A stretch of 64,000 nucleotides of DNA from Verrucomicrobiota bacterium (GCA_023391285.1 JAEWBF010000120.1:8179-72178), one strand, 5' to 3'. Counted from the stretch's first letter, positions 53,131 through 62,842 are shown. Notes: generated from the letters alone by a model not told the origin. Made by a program: numbers and translations.

Positions 53131-53465
53131 GCGCGAACCGTTTCGGTGAGCCATGGCTCGACGAGGACTCCGACAAGTCGGGCAGGCTGCCTCGCCTAAC
53201 GAATGCGGCTATATTCAACTTAGCCCGCTCTAAAAGGTCTGAGGATAGTTCGCAGCAAACTCAGAGCCGGAGCCGGGACGGGCGGGTCGCGCGACGCGGC
53301 CGGCGTCGAGGGCGTTGCTCACGTTGTTGATCTCCGCTTCGAGTCCCCCACCGCGACGCTGGACGCGCGCGTATATTACAATGCGCGCCCCGCGCACTTG
53401 CTTTTCGCGGTGAGCACGTCCGATGGTAGGGCGCTCGTTGAGCGCATCTTTCTTTCTCCTGACCC
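53131..53465. other. Intergenic region with a possible minus-strand gene relic
   Basis: No start-to-stop gene is supported in these 335 bases. On the minus strand a frame runs from about 53485 to a TAG near 53231 with protein-like composition (segments RGARIVIYARVQRRGGG and LEAEINNVSNALDAG), but it has no convincing start codon and overlaps the start of the next plus-strand gene. It may be the tail of a lost gene. Promoter signals were not identified. Confidence 0.3.
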
Positions 53466-54734
53466 GTGGAACGTCGCATTACGAAGCCAGACATCACCGA
53501 TCAAGCCGGTCGATCGTGCGGACGAGGCGCTTCGCGCGCGGCGCTCGTTGGACGTGGTGTGCGGGTGGTCGTGGTGGGGTTGGCGGCGCTGTTGTCGGCT
53601 TGTCAGCGGGAGGCCGAGCAAGGCGCGACGCAGACGAATTCAAAAAGCGAAGCGGCTGTGTTCATTTCGTCGGATTCGCGTCCAGGGTTGGCGGCCTATG
53701 AGCCCACGCGCGGAAATACATCGCGGCCGGATGGGCCGGTTCCGCCGGGGATGGTTTGGATTCCGGGCGGCGAGTTCTCGATGGGCACGGATGATCCAAC
53801 GATGGAGGTGTGCGGCGGATCCGAGACGATGGACGATGCGCGCCCGATTCATCGTGTGCAGGTCGACGGATTTTGGATGGATGTGACCGAGGTGACGAAT
53901 GCCGAGTTCGCGAAGTTCGTTGAAGCGACGGGATATGTGACGGTGGCCGAGAGAAAGCCGCGGGCGGAAGATTTCCCGGGCGCGAGTGCGGACCAATTGG
54001 TGGCGGGGTCGGTGGTTTTTTCGCCGCCCGGGGAGCCGGTTTCGTTGGACAATGCGCTCGTTTGGTGGCGCTACGTGCCGGGTGCGAATTGGCGGCATCC
54101 GGAAGGGCCGCAGAGTTCGCTCCACGGGCGAGCGAACGAACCGGTGGTGCATATCGCCTATGAGGATGCGGAGGCTTATGCGAAATGGGCCGGTAAACGT
54201 TTGCCGACGGAAGCGGAGTGGGAGTTCGCCGCGCGCGGCGGAAAAGCGGGCGAACGCTATTCGTGGGGCAACGAGCTTCAGCCGGGCGGCAAGTGGATGG
54301 CCAACATCTGGCAGGGACGTTTTCCGAATGAGGATACGGCGGAGGATGGTTACCGCGGAGTCGCGCCGGTGCGGTCGTTTGCGGCGAATCCTTACGGGCT
54401 GCACGACATGGCGGGAAATGTGTGGGAATGGTGCAGCGATTGGTATCGGCCGGACATGTATCGGCATGCGGTGGCGATGAGCGGAGGCGTGGTGAAAAAT
54501 CCGCGCGGGCCGGCGAGGCATGACAGCTACGATCCACAGGAGCCGGGGCAGGTGAAACGTGTGCAGCGGGGCGGATCGTTTTTGTGCACGGACCAATATT
54601 GCACGCGCTACATGCTTGGTTCGCGCGGCAAAGGAGCGCCCGACACGGGGAGCAATCACGTGGGTTTTCGGTGTGTGAAAGATCCGGCGTCGGCGCCGGG
54701 CGTGCGGGATAACGCGGAAAAGGCTGGCGCGTAG
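53466..54734 (+). CDS. Formylglycine-generating-enzyme-type lipoprotein
   Basis: This is a 422-residue SUMF1/FGE-sulfatase family protein. Residues 90-410 follow the family: GMVWIPGGEFSMGTDDP, FWMDVTEVTNAEFAKFV, KRLPTEAEWEFAARGG, NPYGLHDMAGNVWEW and VQRGGSFLCTDQYC. Cys374 and Cys379, spaced five apart, match the redox cysteine pair of genuine formylglycine-generating enzymes, which convert the active-site cysteine of sulfatases to formylglycine. The N-terminus has a lipobox-like LLSAC, suggesting an envelope lipoprotein. The GTG start at 53466 gives a long lead before that signal, so the true start may be a later GTG. No sulfatase gene is in the window. Confidence 0.8.
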   Translation: MERRITKPDITDQAGRSCGRGASRAALVGRGVRVVVVGLAALLSACQREAEQGATQTNSKSEAAVFISSDSRPGLAAYEPTRGNTSRPDGPVPPGMVWIPGGEFSMGTDDPTMEVCGGSETMDDARPIHRVQVDGFWMDVTEVTNAEFAKFVEATGYVTVAERKPRAEDFPGASADQLVAGSVVFSPPGEPVSLDNALVWWRYVPGANWRHPEGPQSSLHGRANEPVVHIAYEDAEAYAKWAGKRLPTEAEWEFAARGGKAGERYSWGNELQPGGKWMANIWQGRFPNEDTAEDGYRGVAPVRSFAANPYGLHDMAGNVWEWCSDWYRPDMYRHAVAMSGGVVKNPRGPARHDSYDPQEPGQVKRVQRGGSFLCTDQYCTRYMLGSRGKGAPDTGSNHVGFRCVKDPASAPGVRDNAEKAGA

Positions 54735-54799
54735 TGGCGCGCTGACGCGGACGGCGGTGCGGGACTTTGCAGTGCGTGGGGATTTGCGTAGGGTGAGGG

Positions 54800-55198
54800 A
54801 TGCAGGTGGAGAAAACGCAGATTATCGCGCGAGGCTTGGCGCATCGATGTCCGAACTGTGGGGAGCGAACGCTCTTCCCGCCGCGATCGCTGCGGATTCG
54901 GCGGCGGTGTCCGAGTTGCGGAACGGGGTTCGATCGGGGTGAAGGATTTTTTCTGGGGCCCTGGGTGCTGAACTACTCGGTGGCTTCGTTCGTGTTTGTG
55001 ATTCCTGCGATCGTTGCCGGGGCGAGTGGGGTGGTTTCGTGGACGGTGGCGACGGTGCTGGCGGTGGTGGGGTGCACGCTGGTGCCCGTCCTGCTTTACC
55101 GGAGTTGTTGGAGTTGGTGGCTGGCGCTGTATTTCTGGTTTCTGCCGCAGCGGCTGCCGGCGAACGGGGGCGTCGTCGGAGAGGCGGAGGAGGACTGA
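54800..55198 (+). CDS. DUF983 membrane protein with zinc ribbon
   Basis: This 132-residue protein starts with a CPNCG...CPSCG zinc-ribbon pair (residues 17-20 and 37-40) followed by GEGFFLGPWVLNY, the DUF983 signature, and two membrane helices (YSVASFVFVIPAIVAG and VATVLAVVGCTLVPVLL). The family is widespread in Proteobacteria and Verrucomicrobia. Its function is not established, although some members are linked to cytochrome oxidase loci, of which none is visible here. A GAGGGA sequence just before ATG 54800 may act as Shine-Dalgarno, though the spacing is short. Confidence 0.82.
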   Translation: MQVEKTQIIARGLAHRCPNCGERTLFPPRSLRIRRRCPSCGTGFDRGEGFFLGPWVLNYSVASFVFVIPAIVAGASGVVSWTVATVLAVVGCTLVPVLLYRSCWSWWLALYFWFLPQRLPANGGVVGEAEED

Positions 55199-55348
55199 GC
55201 CGCAACGATTTGGTTAGACACGAGTGGATGCGGAGACGCCCGCATGAATGCCTGATTTGAGGAGCTCGCGGGCTTGCGGAGAAGGAGGTTGGTGGCAGGG
55301 TGGCGCGGCCCCGGCTGCGACTTCGCGCGGAAGGGCGCCGAATACGTC

Positions 55349-58099
55349 ATGTCGATCAATCTGCTCGAATCCGGAGGGGTGTTGGACCCCGATGCGCTGA
55401 TCAAGGAATCGCACCGTCTGGTGCGCGTGTTTGCCGAGTTTCTCGACGGGCTGCCGGAAAGCAGCGAGCGGCGAATCCGCTTGTTGGATACGAGCGAAGG
55501 GACGCTCGGGGTGTATCCGGTCGACGGCGACAATCCGCGGGCGGTGGAGGCGGCGATTCAGGCGCGGTCGATCGTGTTTCACCTGTTGAACATCGCGGAG
55601 GAGTTTCAGGGGGCGCAGTTGCGGCGCAAGGTCGGCGAGCCGCCGGCGACGGGACGGCTCAACGAGGCGACAACGATCCGGTGGTCGTTCCGCTCGATCG
55701 TGCGCAATCTGTTGAAACGCGGGGCGACGGCGGAGCAGATCGCGGCGTTTTTGGGACGTTTCGAGATCCAGCCGGTGCTGACGGCGCATCCGACGGAGGC
55801 GAAGCGGGTGACGGTGCTCGAAGGGCATCAACGCATTTACCGGGCGCTGCACCGGCTGTCCGACGATCTGGGGGCGGAGGAGCGGCGGGAGGAAGAGCAG
55901 CGGCTGCGGGCGAACATCGAAGTGTTGTGGCAGACGGGTGACATTTACCTGGAGAAGCCACGGGTGGCGGACGAGGTAGAGAACGGATTGTTTTATTTCC
56001 GGGAGACGTTCTATCCGCTGGTGCCCTCGGTGATCAGCGACCTGTATCATGTGCTGGCGGAGGAGCTGCCGGGCGCGCGGTTCGACGTGCCGGCGCTGCT
56101 GCAGTTTTCGAGCTGGCGGGGCGGGGATCGCGATGGGAATCCGTTCGTGACGGCGGAGGTGACGCGGCGGACGCTGCGGCGCCACGCGGAGTTCATCCTC
56201 GACCAATATATCGAGGAGCTGGATACGCTGATCGGGGTGTTTGCGCAGTCAATTCACCGCGCGGCGGTGTCGGACGAGTTTTCGGCGTCGCTGCAGGCGG
56301 ATGCCGAAACGCTGCCGGACTGGAGCGAGATCTCGGCGAGGAATCCGCACGAGCCCTACCGGCAGAAGCTGGCGGCGGTGCGGCGGAGGCTGGAGGCGCG
56401 GCGCGAGGCATTGCGGGCGGGGCGGTCGCGCGGTGAGTGGCCGCGCCATGCGTATGGGTCGAGCGCGGAGTTTCTCGGCGATATCGCGATCGTGCGGCGC
56501 AGTCTCGAGGCGCACGGCGGGCGGGAAGCGGCGGAGGCGTGGCTGCGTCCGCTAGACGTGCGGATCAAGACCTTTGGATTTCATCTGGCCCGGCTGGATT
56601 TGCGCGAGAACAGCGAAGTGCTGGAGAAAGCGATGGATGAAATCTGCCGGACGGCGACGGGGCGTTCGTTTACGGAGATGGCGGAGCCGGAGCGACGCGC
56701 GTGGTTGTTGCAGGAAATCGCGTCGCCGCGACCGTTGATCGCGAGCTGGCATGTGTTTTCGGCGGGGACGCAGGAAGTCATCGAGACCTTCCGCGTGGTC
56801 CCGTGGGCGCGGAGGGAGATCGATCCGGAGAGCCTGGGGTCGTATATCGTGTCGATGACGCGGGACGTGTCGGACCTCCTGGTGGTGTATCTGTTGTTGA
56901 AGGAAGTGGGCGCGTTCGAGGAAGGCGTGTGTGAGTTGTCGGTCGTGCCGCTGTTCGAGACGATCGACGATTTGCGGCGGGCGCCGGCGACGACGGAAGC
57001 GTTGTTTGCGTGCGCTCCGGTGCGGGCGCGGCTGGCGGCGCGAGGCGGAATGCAGCAGGTGATGATCGGTTATTCCGATTCGAACAAGGATGGCGGGCTG
57101 ATGGCGGCGGCGTGGGAGCTTTACAAGGCGCAGGACCGGTTGGTGCGCACGGCGGCGGCGCGCGGCTATGTGTTGAAGTTTTTCCACGGCACGGGCGGTT
57201 CGATTTCGCGCGGAGGCGGGCCGGCGGATCGGACGATCTTTGGGTTGCCGCCGCGGACTCTGGCGGGGCGGATCAAGATCACGGAGCAAGGCGAGGTGAT
57301 TTCGTCGAAGTATGCGAATCGGGAGACGGCGATTTATCATCTGCGGCGCCTGGTGGGGAGCGTGATGGCGGCGAGTTTGGAGAACGAGCTGGCGCCGGCG
57401 GAGTTTCCGGCGGAGTTCGGGGAGGAGATGGAGCGGCTGGCGGTCGACGCGGATCGGGCGTATCGAGCGTTGGTGAACGACCCGGATTTCGTGGCGTATT
57501 TCCTGGCGACGACGCCGATCGATTTGGTGGGGCAGTTGAATCTCGGGTCGCGGCCGGCGAAGCGGAAAGCGACGAAAGGGGTGGCGGATTTGCGCGCGAT
57601 TCCGTGGGTGTTTTCGTGGACGCAGAATCGTCATGGCATCTCGGGCTGGTATGGGGCGGGCACGGCGTTGCAGGCGGCGTTGGCGGATCCGGAGCGACGC
57701 GCGCGCTTGCGCCGGATGGAGGGTGAGTGGCGTTTCTTTTCCAATTTGGTGCGTTCGCTCGCGGCGAGCGTGCTCACGGCGGACATGGAAGTGGCGCGGT
57801 GGTATGCGGAGCTTTTTGGCGAAGTGGGCGCGCGCGAGCGGATCTATGGGGCGGTGAAGACGGAGCACGAGCGAACGATCGCGGCGTTGCGGGACGTGAC
57901 GGCGCAATCGGCGGTGGAGTCGTTGGTGCCGGCGGTGGCGGTGGTGAGGACGTTGCGGTTTCCGGCGATCAGGGAGATCCATCGATTGCAGGTGAGCCTG
58001 TTGCGGCGCGTGCGCGAAGGGCGGGGGACGCCGGCGGATCAAGCTCAGCTGCTGCTCACGATGAATTGCATCGCGGCGGGATTGCGGAACACGGGGTGA
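55349..58099 (+). CDS. ppc: Phosphoenolpyruvate carboxylase
   Basis: This 916-residue enzyme forms oxaloacetate from PEP and bicarbonate, refilling the TCA cycle. The length is near the bacterial norm (about 880-920). Diagnostic motifs: LTAHPTEAKR with the catalytic histidine near residue 147, FSSWRGGDRDGNPFVT, GYSDSNKDGG, FFHGTGGSISRGGGP (mobile loop) and the C-terminal NTG triplet at the active site. I took ATG 55349, whose product begins MSINLLESGG; an earlier in-frame start would add 25 arginine-rich residues. It is preceded by the DUF983 gene on the same strand. Confidence 0.96.
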   Translation: MSINLLESGGVLDPDALIKESHRLVRVFAEFLDGLPESSERRIRLLDTSEGTLGVYPVDGDNPRAVEAAIQARSIVFHLLNIAEEFQGAQLRRKVGEPPATGRLNEATTIRWSFRSIVRNLLKRGATAEQIAAFLGRFEIQPVLTAHPTEAKRVTVLEGHQRIYRALHRLSDDLGAEERREEEQRLRANIEVLWQTGDIYLEKPRVADEVENGLFYFRETFYPLVPSVISDLYHVLAEELPGARFDVPALLQFSSWRGGDRDGNPFVTAEVTRRTLRRHAEFILDQYIEELDTLIGVFAQSIHRAAVSDEFSASLQADAETLPDWSEISARNPHEPYRQKLAAVRRRLEARREALRAGRSRGEWPRHAYGSSAEFLGDIAIVRRSLEAHGGREAAEAWLRPLDVRIKTFGFHLARLDLRENSEVLEKAMDEICRTATGRSFTEMAEPERRAWLLQEIASPRPLIASWHVFSAGTQEVIETFRVVPWARREIDPESLGSYIVSMTRDVSDLLVVYLLLKEVGAFEEGVCELSVVPLFETIDDLRRAPATTEALFACAPVRARLAARGGMQQVMIGYSDSNKDGGLMAAAWELYKAQDRLVRTAAARGYVLKFFHGTGGSISRGGGPADRTIFGLPPRTLAGRIKITEQGEVISSKYANRETAIYHLRRLVGSVMAASLENELAPAEFPAEFGEEMERLAVDADRAYRALVNDPDFVAYFLATTPIDLVGQLNLGSRPAKRKATKGVADLRAIPWVFSWTQNRHGISGWYGAGTALQAALADPERRARLRRMEGEWRFFSNLVRSLAASVLTADMEVARWYAELFGEVGARERIYGAVKTEHERTIAALRDVTAQSAVESLVPAVAVVRTLRFPAIREIHRLQVSLLRRVREGRGTPADQAQLLLTMNCIAAGLRNTG

Positions 58100-58267
58100 G
58101 GGACGCGGACGAGGGATTTCGGTGAGGCGAGTGGCTTAGGCGACTTCCGCTGGGCTCTGAAACCGAGTTTCGACCCCGTGTTCATTCGTGGTTGAACGGG
58201 ATTGTTCCGGCTGAAGCGTAGGCTGGAACTTCGCGGCGGACCGAGGTGTTGGCGCACGTCCAAGATC

Positions 58268-58281
58268 GCCCGCGAGCGGGC
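58268..58281. repeat. GC-rich short palindrome (REP-like)
   Basis: GCCCGC and GCGGGC are adjacent inverted repeats around GA, in the gap between ppc and the LacI gene (58100-58355). That gap otherwise shows no gene. There is no T-run. Confidence 0.55.
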
Positions 58282-58355
58282 TCCTACATGGGGCTGCGAC
58301 TTGCTCTCTTTACGATCCGACGAAACGCTCACGCGTTCCGCTACGGTGAGTGGCG

Positions 58356-59375
58356 TCAGCGTGTGCGGAGGGTGGGGCCTTCGCGGAGGATGGCGGGGAT
58401 GGTGGTGAGCGACGGCTGATCGGGAACGCCGAACTCGTTGTGGAGGAGTTGGCCGATGACGAGTTCGGCACAACGCGCGCCCAGGACGGAGCTGCGGAGG
58501 TCGAGGGCGGCGCATTCGTCTTCGCAGCGGAGCGAATTGAGGCAGACGAAGGCGTGGGTTTTTGGGATTTTTGCGCCGGCGGCTTTCATCCAGCCAATGA
58601 CTTCGGGGGAGTGGCCGAGAACGACGTCGGGTTTGAATTTCTTGAACCACGCTTCGAACTCCGGACGCGCGATCGATTTCATGCGGAGGGCGGGGACGGC
58701 GGCGGTTTCGGGAAGGTATTTCTGAAGCGCGAGGAAAGCGCCTTCCCAACGGAAGTGCAGACGCTCGTCATGCGTGATCTCCATGAAAAGACCCGGACGC
58801 CGATAGCCGCGCGTGTGGAGTTCCTGGAGGAGGCCGACCATCGAACGATAGTGGTCGGAGCAGACGCAGTGAAGGGGCGGGTGGTCGATGAAGTAGTCGG
58901 CGTAAACGGCGGTGTAGCGCGTCCACGAAAGCGGCGAGAGGTCGGGGAAGCCGGAGGCGGGGAGGACCACGATGCCCTGGATGCCGCGCGTGTGGAGGAT
59001 TGTATCCAGACGATTGAGACGCACGCCCTGCGGGCCGATTTCGAAGCGTTCCACTTTGAAACCGAGCTCGTTGGCGCGTTCGGAGATGCCGGCGAGGAGG
59101 GATTCGTTGTAGCGGACGGCGTGAGGCGGGCGGCCGGGCTCGACGACCTCGAGGGCGGCGAGGACGCCGCGGAATTGTTGTCCGCGCGAGCGACGGAGGA
59201 GGGACATGACGGCGCCGGTGAGCGGGTTGCGCTGGTAGCCGGCGGCTTCGGCGGCGGCGCGGACGCGGGCGACGGTCTCGGGGTTGACGCGAGGTGAGCC
59301 GCGCAAGGCGTCGGAAACGGTGGTGCGAGACAGACCGAGGGAGCGGGCGAGCGTGCGCAGGGTGGGGGCGGCCAT
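58356..59375 (-). CDS. LacI-family transcriptional regulator
   Basis: This 339-residue DNA-binding repressor has an N-terminal LacI helix-turn-helix (TLRTLARSLGLSRTTVSDALRG, residues 5-26), the hinge region RVNPETVARVRAAAEAAGYQRNPL, and a periplasmic-binding-type sensor (FRGVLAALEVV, ANELGFKVERFE, RGIQGIVVLP, GHSPEVIGWM). ATG 59375 is chosen because the HTH starts right after it; upstream codons run into the repeat region. The gene is divergent from the L-rhamnose mutarotase and rhamnogalacturonan-lyase genes, which are the likely targets. The inducer could be rhamnose or an oligogalacturonide. Confidence 0.88.
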   Translation of the reverse strand: MAAPTLRTLARSLGLSRTTVSDALRGSPRVNPETVARVRAAAEAAGYQRNPLTGAVMSLLRRSRGQQFRGVLAALEVVEPGRPPHAVRYNESLLAGISERANELGFKVERFEIGPQGVRLNRLDTILHTRGIQGIVVLPASGFPDLSPLSWTRYTAVYADYFIDHPPLHCVCSDHYRSMVGLLQELHTRGYRRPGLFMEITHDERLHFRWEGAFLALQKYLPETAAVPALRMKSIARPEFEAWFKKFKPDVVLGHSPEVIGWMKAAGAKIPKTHAFVCLNSLRCEDECAALDLRSSVLGARCAELVIGQLLHNEFGVPDQPSLTTIPAILREGPTLRTR

Positions 59376-59465
59376 GACGGTGAAGTCGGCGAAAATCCGG
59401 CGCGGCGGGCGGAGGGGCAATGAAAATTCGGAGAGTCCGAATATGCCCGCCGCGGAGCGGCGGGA

Positions 59466-59593
59466 AGATCCAAGATCCAAGATCCAAGCTCCAGGGAATG
59501 TTCAAAAACCAAGATCCAAGCGGAGTGGGCGGAAGGTGATTGGAGGTTGGAAATTGGAGGTTCTCTGGAGCTTGGATCTTGGTGCTTGGAGCT
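59466..59593. repeat. Inverted pair of heptamer-repeat blocks
   Basis: AGATCCA x3 plus AGCTCCA (59466-59493), with one more AGATCCA at 59512, faces the reverse-complement block TGGAGCT, TGGATCT, TGGTGCT, TGGAGCT (59566-59593). The two blocks can pair as a hairpin around about 72 bases. It lies between the divergent LacI and mutarotase genes, where their promoters must be, and matches the unit seen at 2299-2326. Confidence 0.85.
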
Positions 59594-59670
59594 TTTCAAA
59601 CTGTCCCGCTAAAGCGGATTAGCGGTTGCGCGGCTGGCGTGTAGCGTTCGGAGCGCTTTCTTCCCCTTCC

Positions 59671-59985
59671 ATGATTCGCAAGGCATTCGTAATGTCGGTC
59701 GACGCCGGCAAGGAACAAGAATACGAGCGGCGGCACAGCCCGATCTGGCCGGAGCTGGAGCGCGTGTTGAAGGCGCATGGCGTGCATAACTACTCGATCT
59801 TTTTGCACGAGCAGACGCGCCAGTTGTTCGCGTATGCGGAGATCGAGGACGAGGCGCGGTGGAATGCGATCGCGCAGACGCCGGAGTGTCAGCGCTGGTG
59901 GAAGCACATGGGCGACGTGATGCCGAGCAATGCGGATGCGAGCCCGGTGTCGGTTGGGCTGCGCGAAGTGTTTCATTTGGATTGA
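59671..59985 (+). CDS. rhaM: L-rhamnose mutarotase
   Basis: This small 104-residue protein interconverts alpha- and beta-L-rhamnose so the isomerase can use it. It shows the family sequence nearly throughout: MIRKAFVMSVDAGKEQEYERRH (in the span RKAFVM...H), PIWPELERVLKAHGVHNYS, RWNAIAQTPECQRWWKHM and PSNADASPVSVGLREVFHLD. The catalytic histidine and tyrosine region is in RHSPIWPEL. The ATG at 59671 follows a stretch of pyrimidines. It is divergent from the LacI gene and is followed after 80 bases by the rhamnogalacturonan lyase, consistent with use of rhamnose released from pectin. Confidence 0.92.
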   Translation: MIRKAFVMSVDAGKEQEYERRHSPIWPELERVLKAHGVHNYSIFLHEQTRQLFAYAEIEDEARWNAIAQTPECQRWWKHMGDVMPSNADASPVSVGLREVFHLD

Positions 59986-60065
59986 ACGATTTTTCAACGC
60001 GGGGCTCAGACCGCGGCTTGGTCACACATCGTGCGGGCTGAAGCACCACACACCTTTTATTTCCT

Positions 60066-62816
60066 ATGAGCTCTCTTACTCGGCGTCAGTTTGTGAAGAA
60101 TTCGGCGATTGCGGCGGCGGCGGCGCAGATGGTGGCGACGTGGCGGGTGGACGCGCAGACGAATCCGGCGAATGTGAGTGCGACGGTGAAAAGGACGGGA
60201 AAACCGGGCGAGGCAGGATGGCTCGATGGGGTCGCACCGAAGGCGCAACCGGGGGTGACGTGGGGCACGGCGTGGGCGCGGGGAACGCAGGCGGCGGGCA
60301 CGACCTTTGCGTTGAAAGGGGCGAACGGTGAGGCGTTGCCGGTGCAGAGCTGGCCGCTGGCGACCTGGCCGGATGGGTCGTTGAAATGGACGGCCCATGC
60401 GGTGCCGGCGGGCGCGGGATGGAGTGAGAGTTTCGAAGTGATTCCGGGAACGCCGGCGGCGCCCGAGCGGGCGTTGAGTGCCAAGGAGACGAGCGACGCG
60501 ATCGAGATCGACACGGGCGCGATGCAAGTGCGCGTGGCGAAGCGCGGGCGTGAGTTGGTGCCGGCGATTTCGAGGGGAGGAAAAGAAATTTTGCGGGGAG
60601 GGAAGCTGGTGTTGTTGCGACAAGGGGGTGTGGAGGCGGATGCAGCGGTGGAGGAGTTTTCCGGCGAGATGGGGAAAGTGACGCTCGAGCAGAGCGGGCC
60701 GGTGCGGGCGGTGGTGAAGGTGGAAGGCAAGCATGTGGCGGAGAAGGGCAGCAGGGGGGCGTGGCTGCCGTTCGTGGTGCGGATGTATTTCTATGCGGGC
60801 GGGGAGGCGGTGCGGGTGTTGCACACGATCGTTTACGACGGCGACGAGAAGCAGGATTTCGTGCGCGGGCTGGGGCTGCGGTTTTCGGTGCCGCTGCGCG
60901 GTGAGTTGCATGACCGGCACGTGCGTTTCTCGGGGCAGGATGACGGACTTTTTGTCGAAGCGGTGCGAGGGTTGACGGGATTGCGGCGCGATCCGGGTGC
61001 GGCGGTGAAGAACGCGCAACGGGCGGGCGAGGCCACGCCGGCGCTCGACACCTGGCCGGAAAATGTGAGCAAGCGGCTGCACTGGATTCCGGCGTGGAGC
61101 GACTGGACGTTGTATCAGCCGAATTGTGACGGATTCGAGCTGCGGAAGCGGACGAAGCCAGGACAAACCTGGATCAGCGCGGCGCGCGGGCAGCGGGCGG
61201 GCGGGATGGGATATGTGGGCACGCCGGACGGCGGCGTGGCGTTTGGCGTGCGGAACTTCTGGCAGAGTTATCCGGGGCAGCTCGACATCCGCGGCGCGGC
61301 GACGGATGCGGCGGAAGTGACCATGTGGCTGTGGGCGCCGGAGGCGGGGCCGATGGATTTGCGCGGGTATCACGACGGCATGGGCCAGGATACTTACGAG
61401 AAGCAGCTCGATGCGCTGGAGATCACGTATGAGGATTACGAGCCGGGCTACGACGTGCCGGAAGGCGTGGCGCGGACGAGCGAGCTGTATGTGTGGGCGC
61501 TGGCGGCGACGCCCCGCGGCGAGCAGCTGGCGGAGCTGGCGACGATCGTGCGGACGCCGCCGACGATCGCGGCGCGACCGGGGGCGTTGAGCGCGGCGGG
61601 GGTGTTTGGCGGATTGTGGACGCCGGAAGATCGTTCAACGCCGGAGCGGGCGGCGATCGAGGATCAGCTCGCGTGGACATTCGACTTCTATGTGAAGCAG
61701 CAGGAGCAGCGGCGGTGGTATGGGTATTGGAATTTTGGTGACGTGATGCACAGCTACGATGCGGATCGTCACGAGTGGAAATACGACGTCGGCGGATTCG
61801 CGTGGGACAACTCCGAGCTGTCGACGGACATCTGGCTGTGGATGTATTTCCTGCGGACGGGACGCGCGGACGTGTTTCGCTTTGCGGAGGCGATGACGCG
61901 GCACACGGGCGAAGTGGACGTGCATCACATTGGGCGTTTCGCGCCGTTGGGGTCGCGGCACAATGTGTTGCATTGGGGGTGTTCGGCGAAGCAGTTGCGG
62001 ATCAGCACGGCGGTGAATCGCCGATATTATTATTATCTGACGGGCGATGAGCGCGTGGGGGATTTGATGCGCGAGCAGGTGGAGGCGGGACGGGCGCTGG
62101 CGACGGTGCAGGCGAACCGAAAAGTGGCGCGCGATCGCGTGACGGCGGCGGATCCGAATGCGAAGGAGGTTTATGCCGGGTTTGGAACGGATTGGGGCTC
62201 GGTGGCGGGCGCGTGGCTGACGGAATGGGAACGCACGGGTGATGCGAAGTCGCGCGAGCGGTTGATCGCGGGGATGCGCGGGATTGGAGCGCAGCCGCTC
62301 GGATTTTTCACGGGCGGGGCGAGGATGGATTTGGATACGGGGGCGTTTGCGAAGAGCGAATTCGAGCGGCCGAACGTGTCGCATTTGAGCGCGGTGTTCG
62401 GGTTGGTGGAAGTGTGTGCGGAGCTGGTGGAGTTGCTCGACGTGCCGGAGTTCACGCAGGCCTGGCTGGAATATTGTGTGTGGTATAATGCGCCGGCGGA
62501 GGAACAGGCGAAGAAGTTTGGGGCGCCGCTGCGGGGGATCAGTTTGCAGCAGGGTCACTCACGGCTGACGGCGTTTGCGGCGAAGTTGAAGAACGATCCG
62601 GAGCTGGCGCGGCGGGCGTGGAAGGAATTCTACGGTGCGGAAGGGAGCGAAGGGTGTGGGCGAAAGCCGGCGTTGGAGACGAAGTTGATCGAAGGGCCGG
62701 AGGTGTTGCGGCCGGTGGAGGAGGCGCGGTGGGTGTCGACGAACGGGTCGGCGCAGTGGGGGCTCGCGGCGATGGAGTGTTTGGCGTTGGTGCCGGAGGC
62801 GATGCCGCGAGGGTGA
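60066..62816 (+). CDS. PL26/YetA-like exo-rhamnogalacturonan lyase, Tat-exported
   Basis: This 916-residue exported protein has a twin-arginine signal (LTRRQFVKNSAIAAAAA, residues 4-20). The body resembles the PcRGLX/YetA family: a beta-rich start, GVTWGTAWARGT and SWPLATWPDGSLKWTAH, then (alpha/alpha)-barrel segments including YWNFGDVMHSYDADRHEWKY, GFAWDNSELSTDIWLW and HNVLHWGCSAKQLR. PL26 members release unsaturated disaccharides or rhamnose-containing products from rhamnogalacturonan. The neighbouring rhaM supports a pectin (RG-I) role. The assignment is from memory of motifs and should be checked. Confidence 0.7.
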   Translation: MSSLTRRQFVKNSAIAAAAAQMVATWRVDAQTNPANVSATVKRTGKPGEAGWLDGVAPKAQPGVTWGTAWARGTQAAGTTFALKGANGEALPVQSWPLATWPDGSLKWTAHAVPAGAGWSESFEVIPGTPAAPERALSAKETSDAIEIDTGAMQVRVAKRGRELVPAISRGGKEILRGGKLVLLRQGGVEADAAVEEFSGEMGKVTLEQSGPVRAVVKVEGKHVAEKGSRGAWLPFVVRMYFYAGGEAVRVLHTIVYDGDEKQDFVRGLGLRFSVPLRGELHDRHVRFSGQDDGLFVEAVRGLTGLRRDPGAAVKNAQRAGEATPALDTWPENVSKRLHWIPAWSDWTLYQPNCDGFELRKRTKPGQTWISAARGQRAGGMGYVGTPDGGVAFGVRNFWQSYPGQLDIRGAATDAAEVTMWLWAPEAGPMDLRGYHDGMGQDTYEKQLDALEITYEDYEPGYDVPEGVARTSELYVWALAATPRGEQLAELATIVRTPPTIAARPGALSAAGVFGGLWTPEDRSTPERAAIEDQLAWTFDFYVKQQEQRRWYGYWNFGDVMHSYDADRHEWKYDVGGFAWDNSELSTDIWLWMYFLRTGRADVFRFAEAMTRHTGEVDVHHIGRFAPLGSRHNVLHWGCSAKQLRISTAVNRRYYYYLTGDERVGDLMREQVEAGRALATVQANRKVARDRVTAADPNAKEVYAGFGTDWGSVAGAWLTEWERTGDAKSRERLIAGMRGIGAQPLGFFTGGARMDLDTGAFAKSEFERPNVSHLSAVFGLVEVCAELVELLDVPEFTQAWLEYCVWYNAPAEEQAKKFGAPLRGISLQQGHSRLTAFAAKLKNDPELARRAWKEFYGAEGSEGCGRKPALETKLIEGPEVLRPVEEARWVSTNGSAQWGLAAMECLALVPEAMPRG

Positions 62817-62842
62817 GGGGCGGGGGCGGCGCGTTGGTGGGG

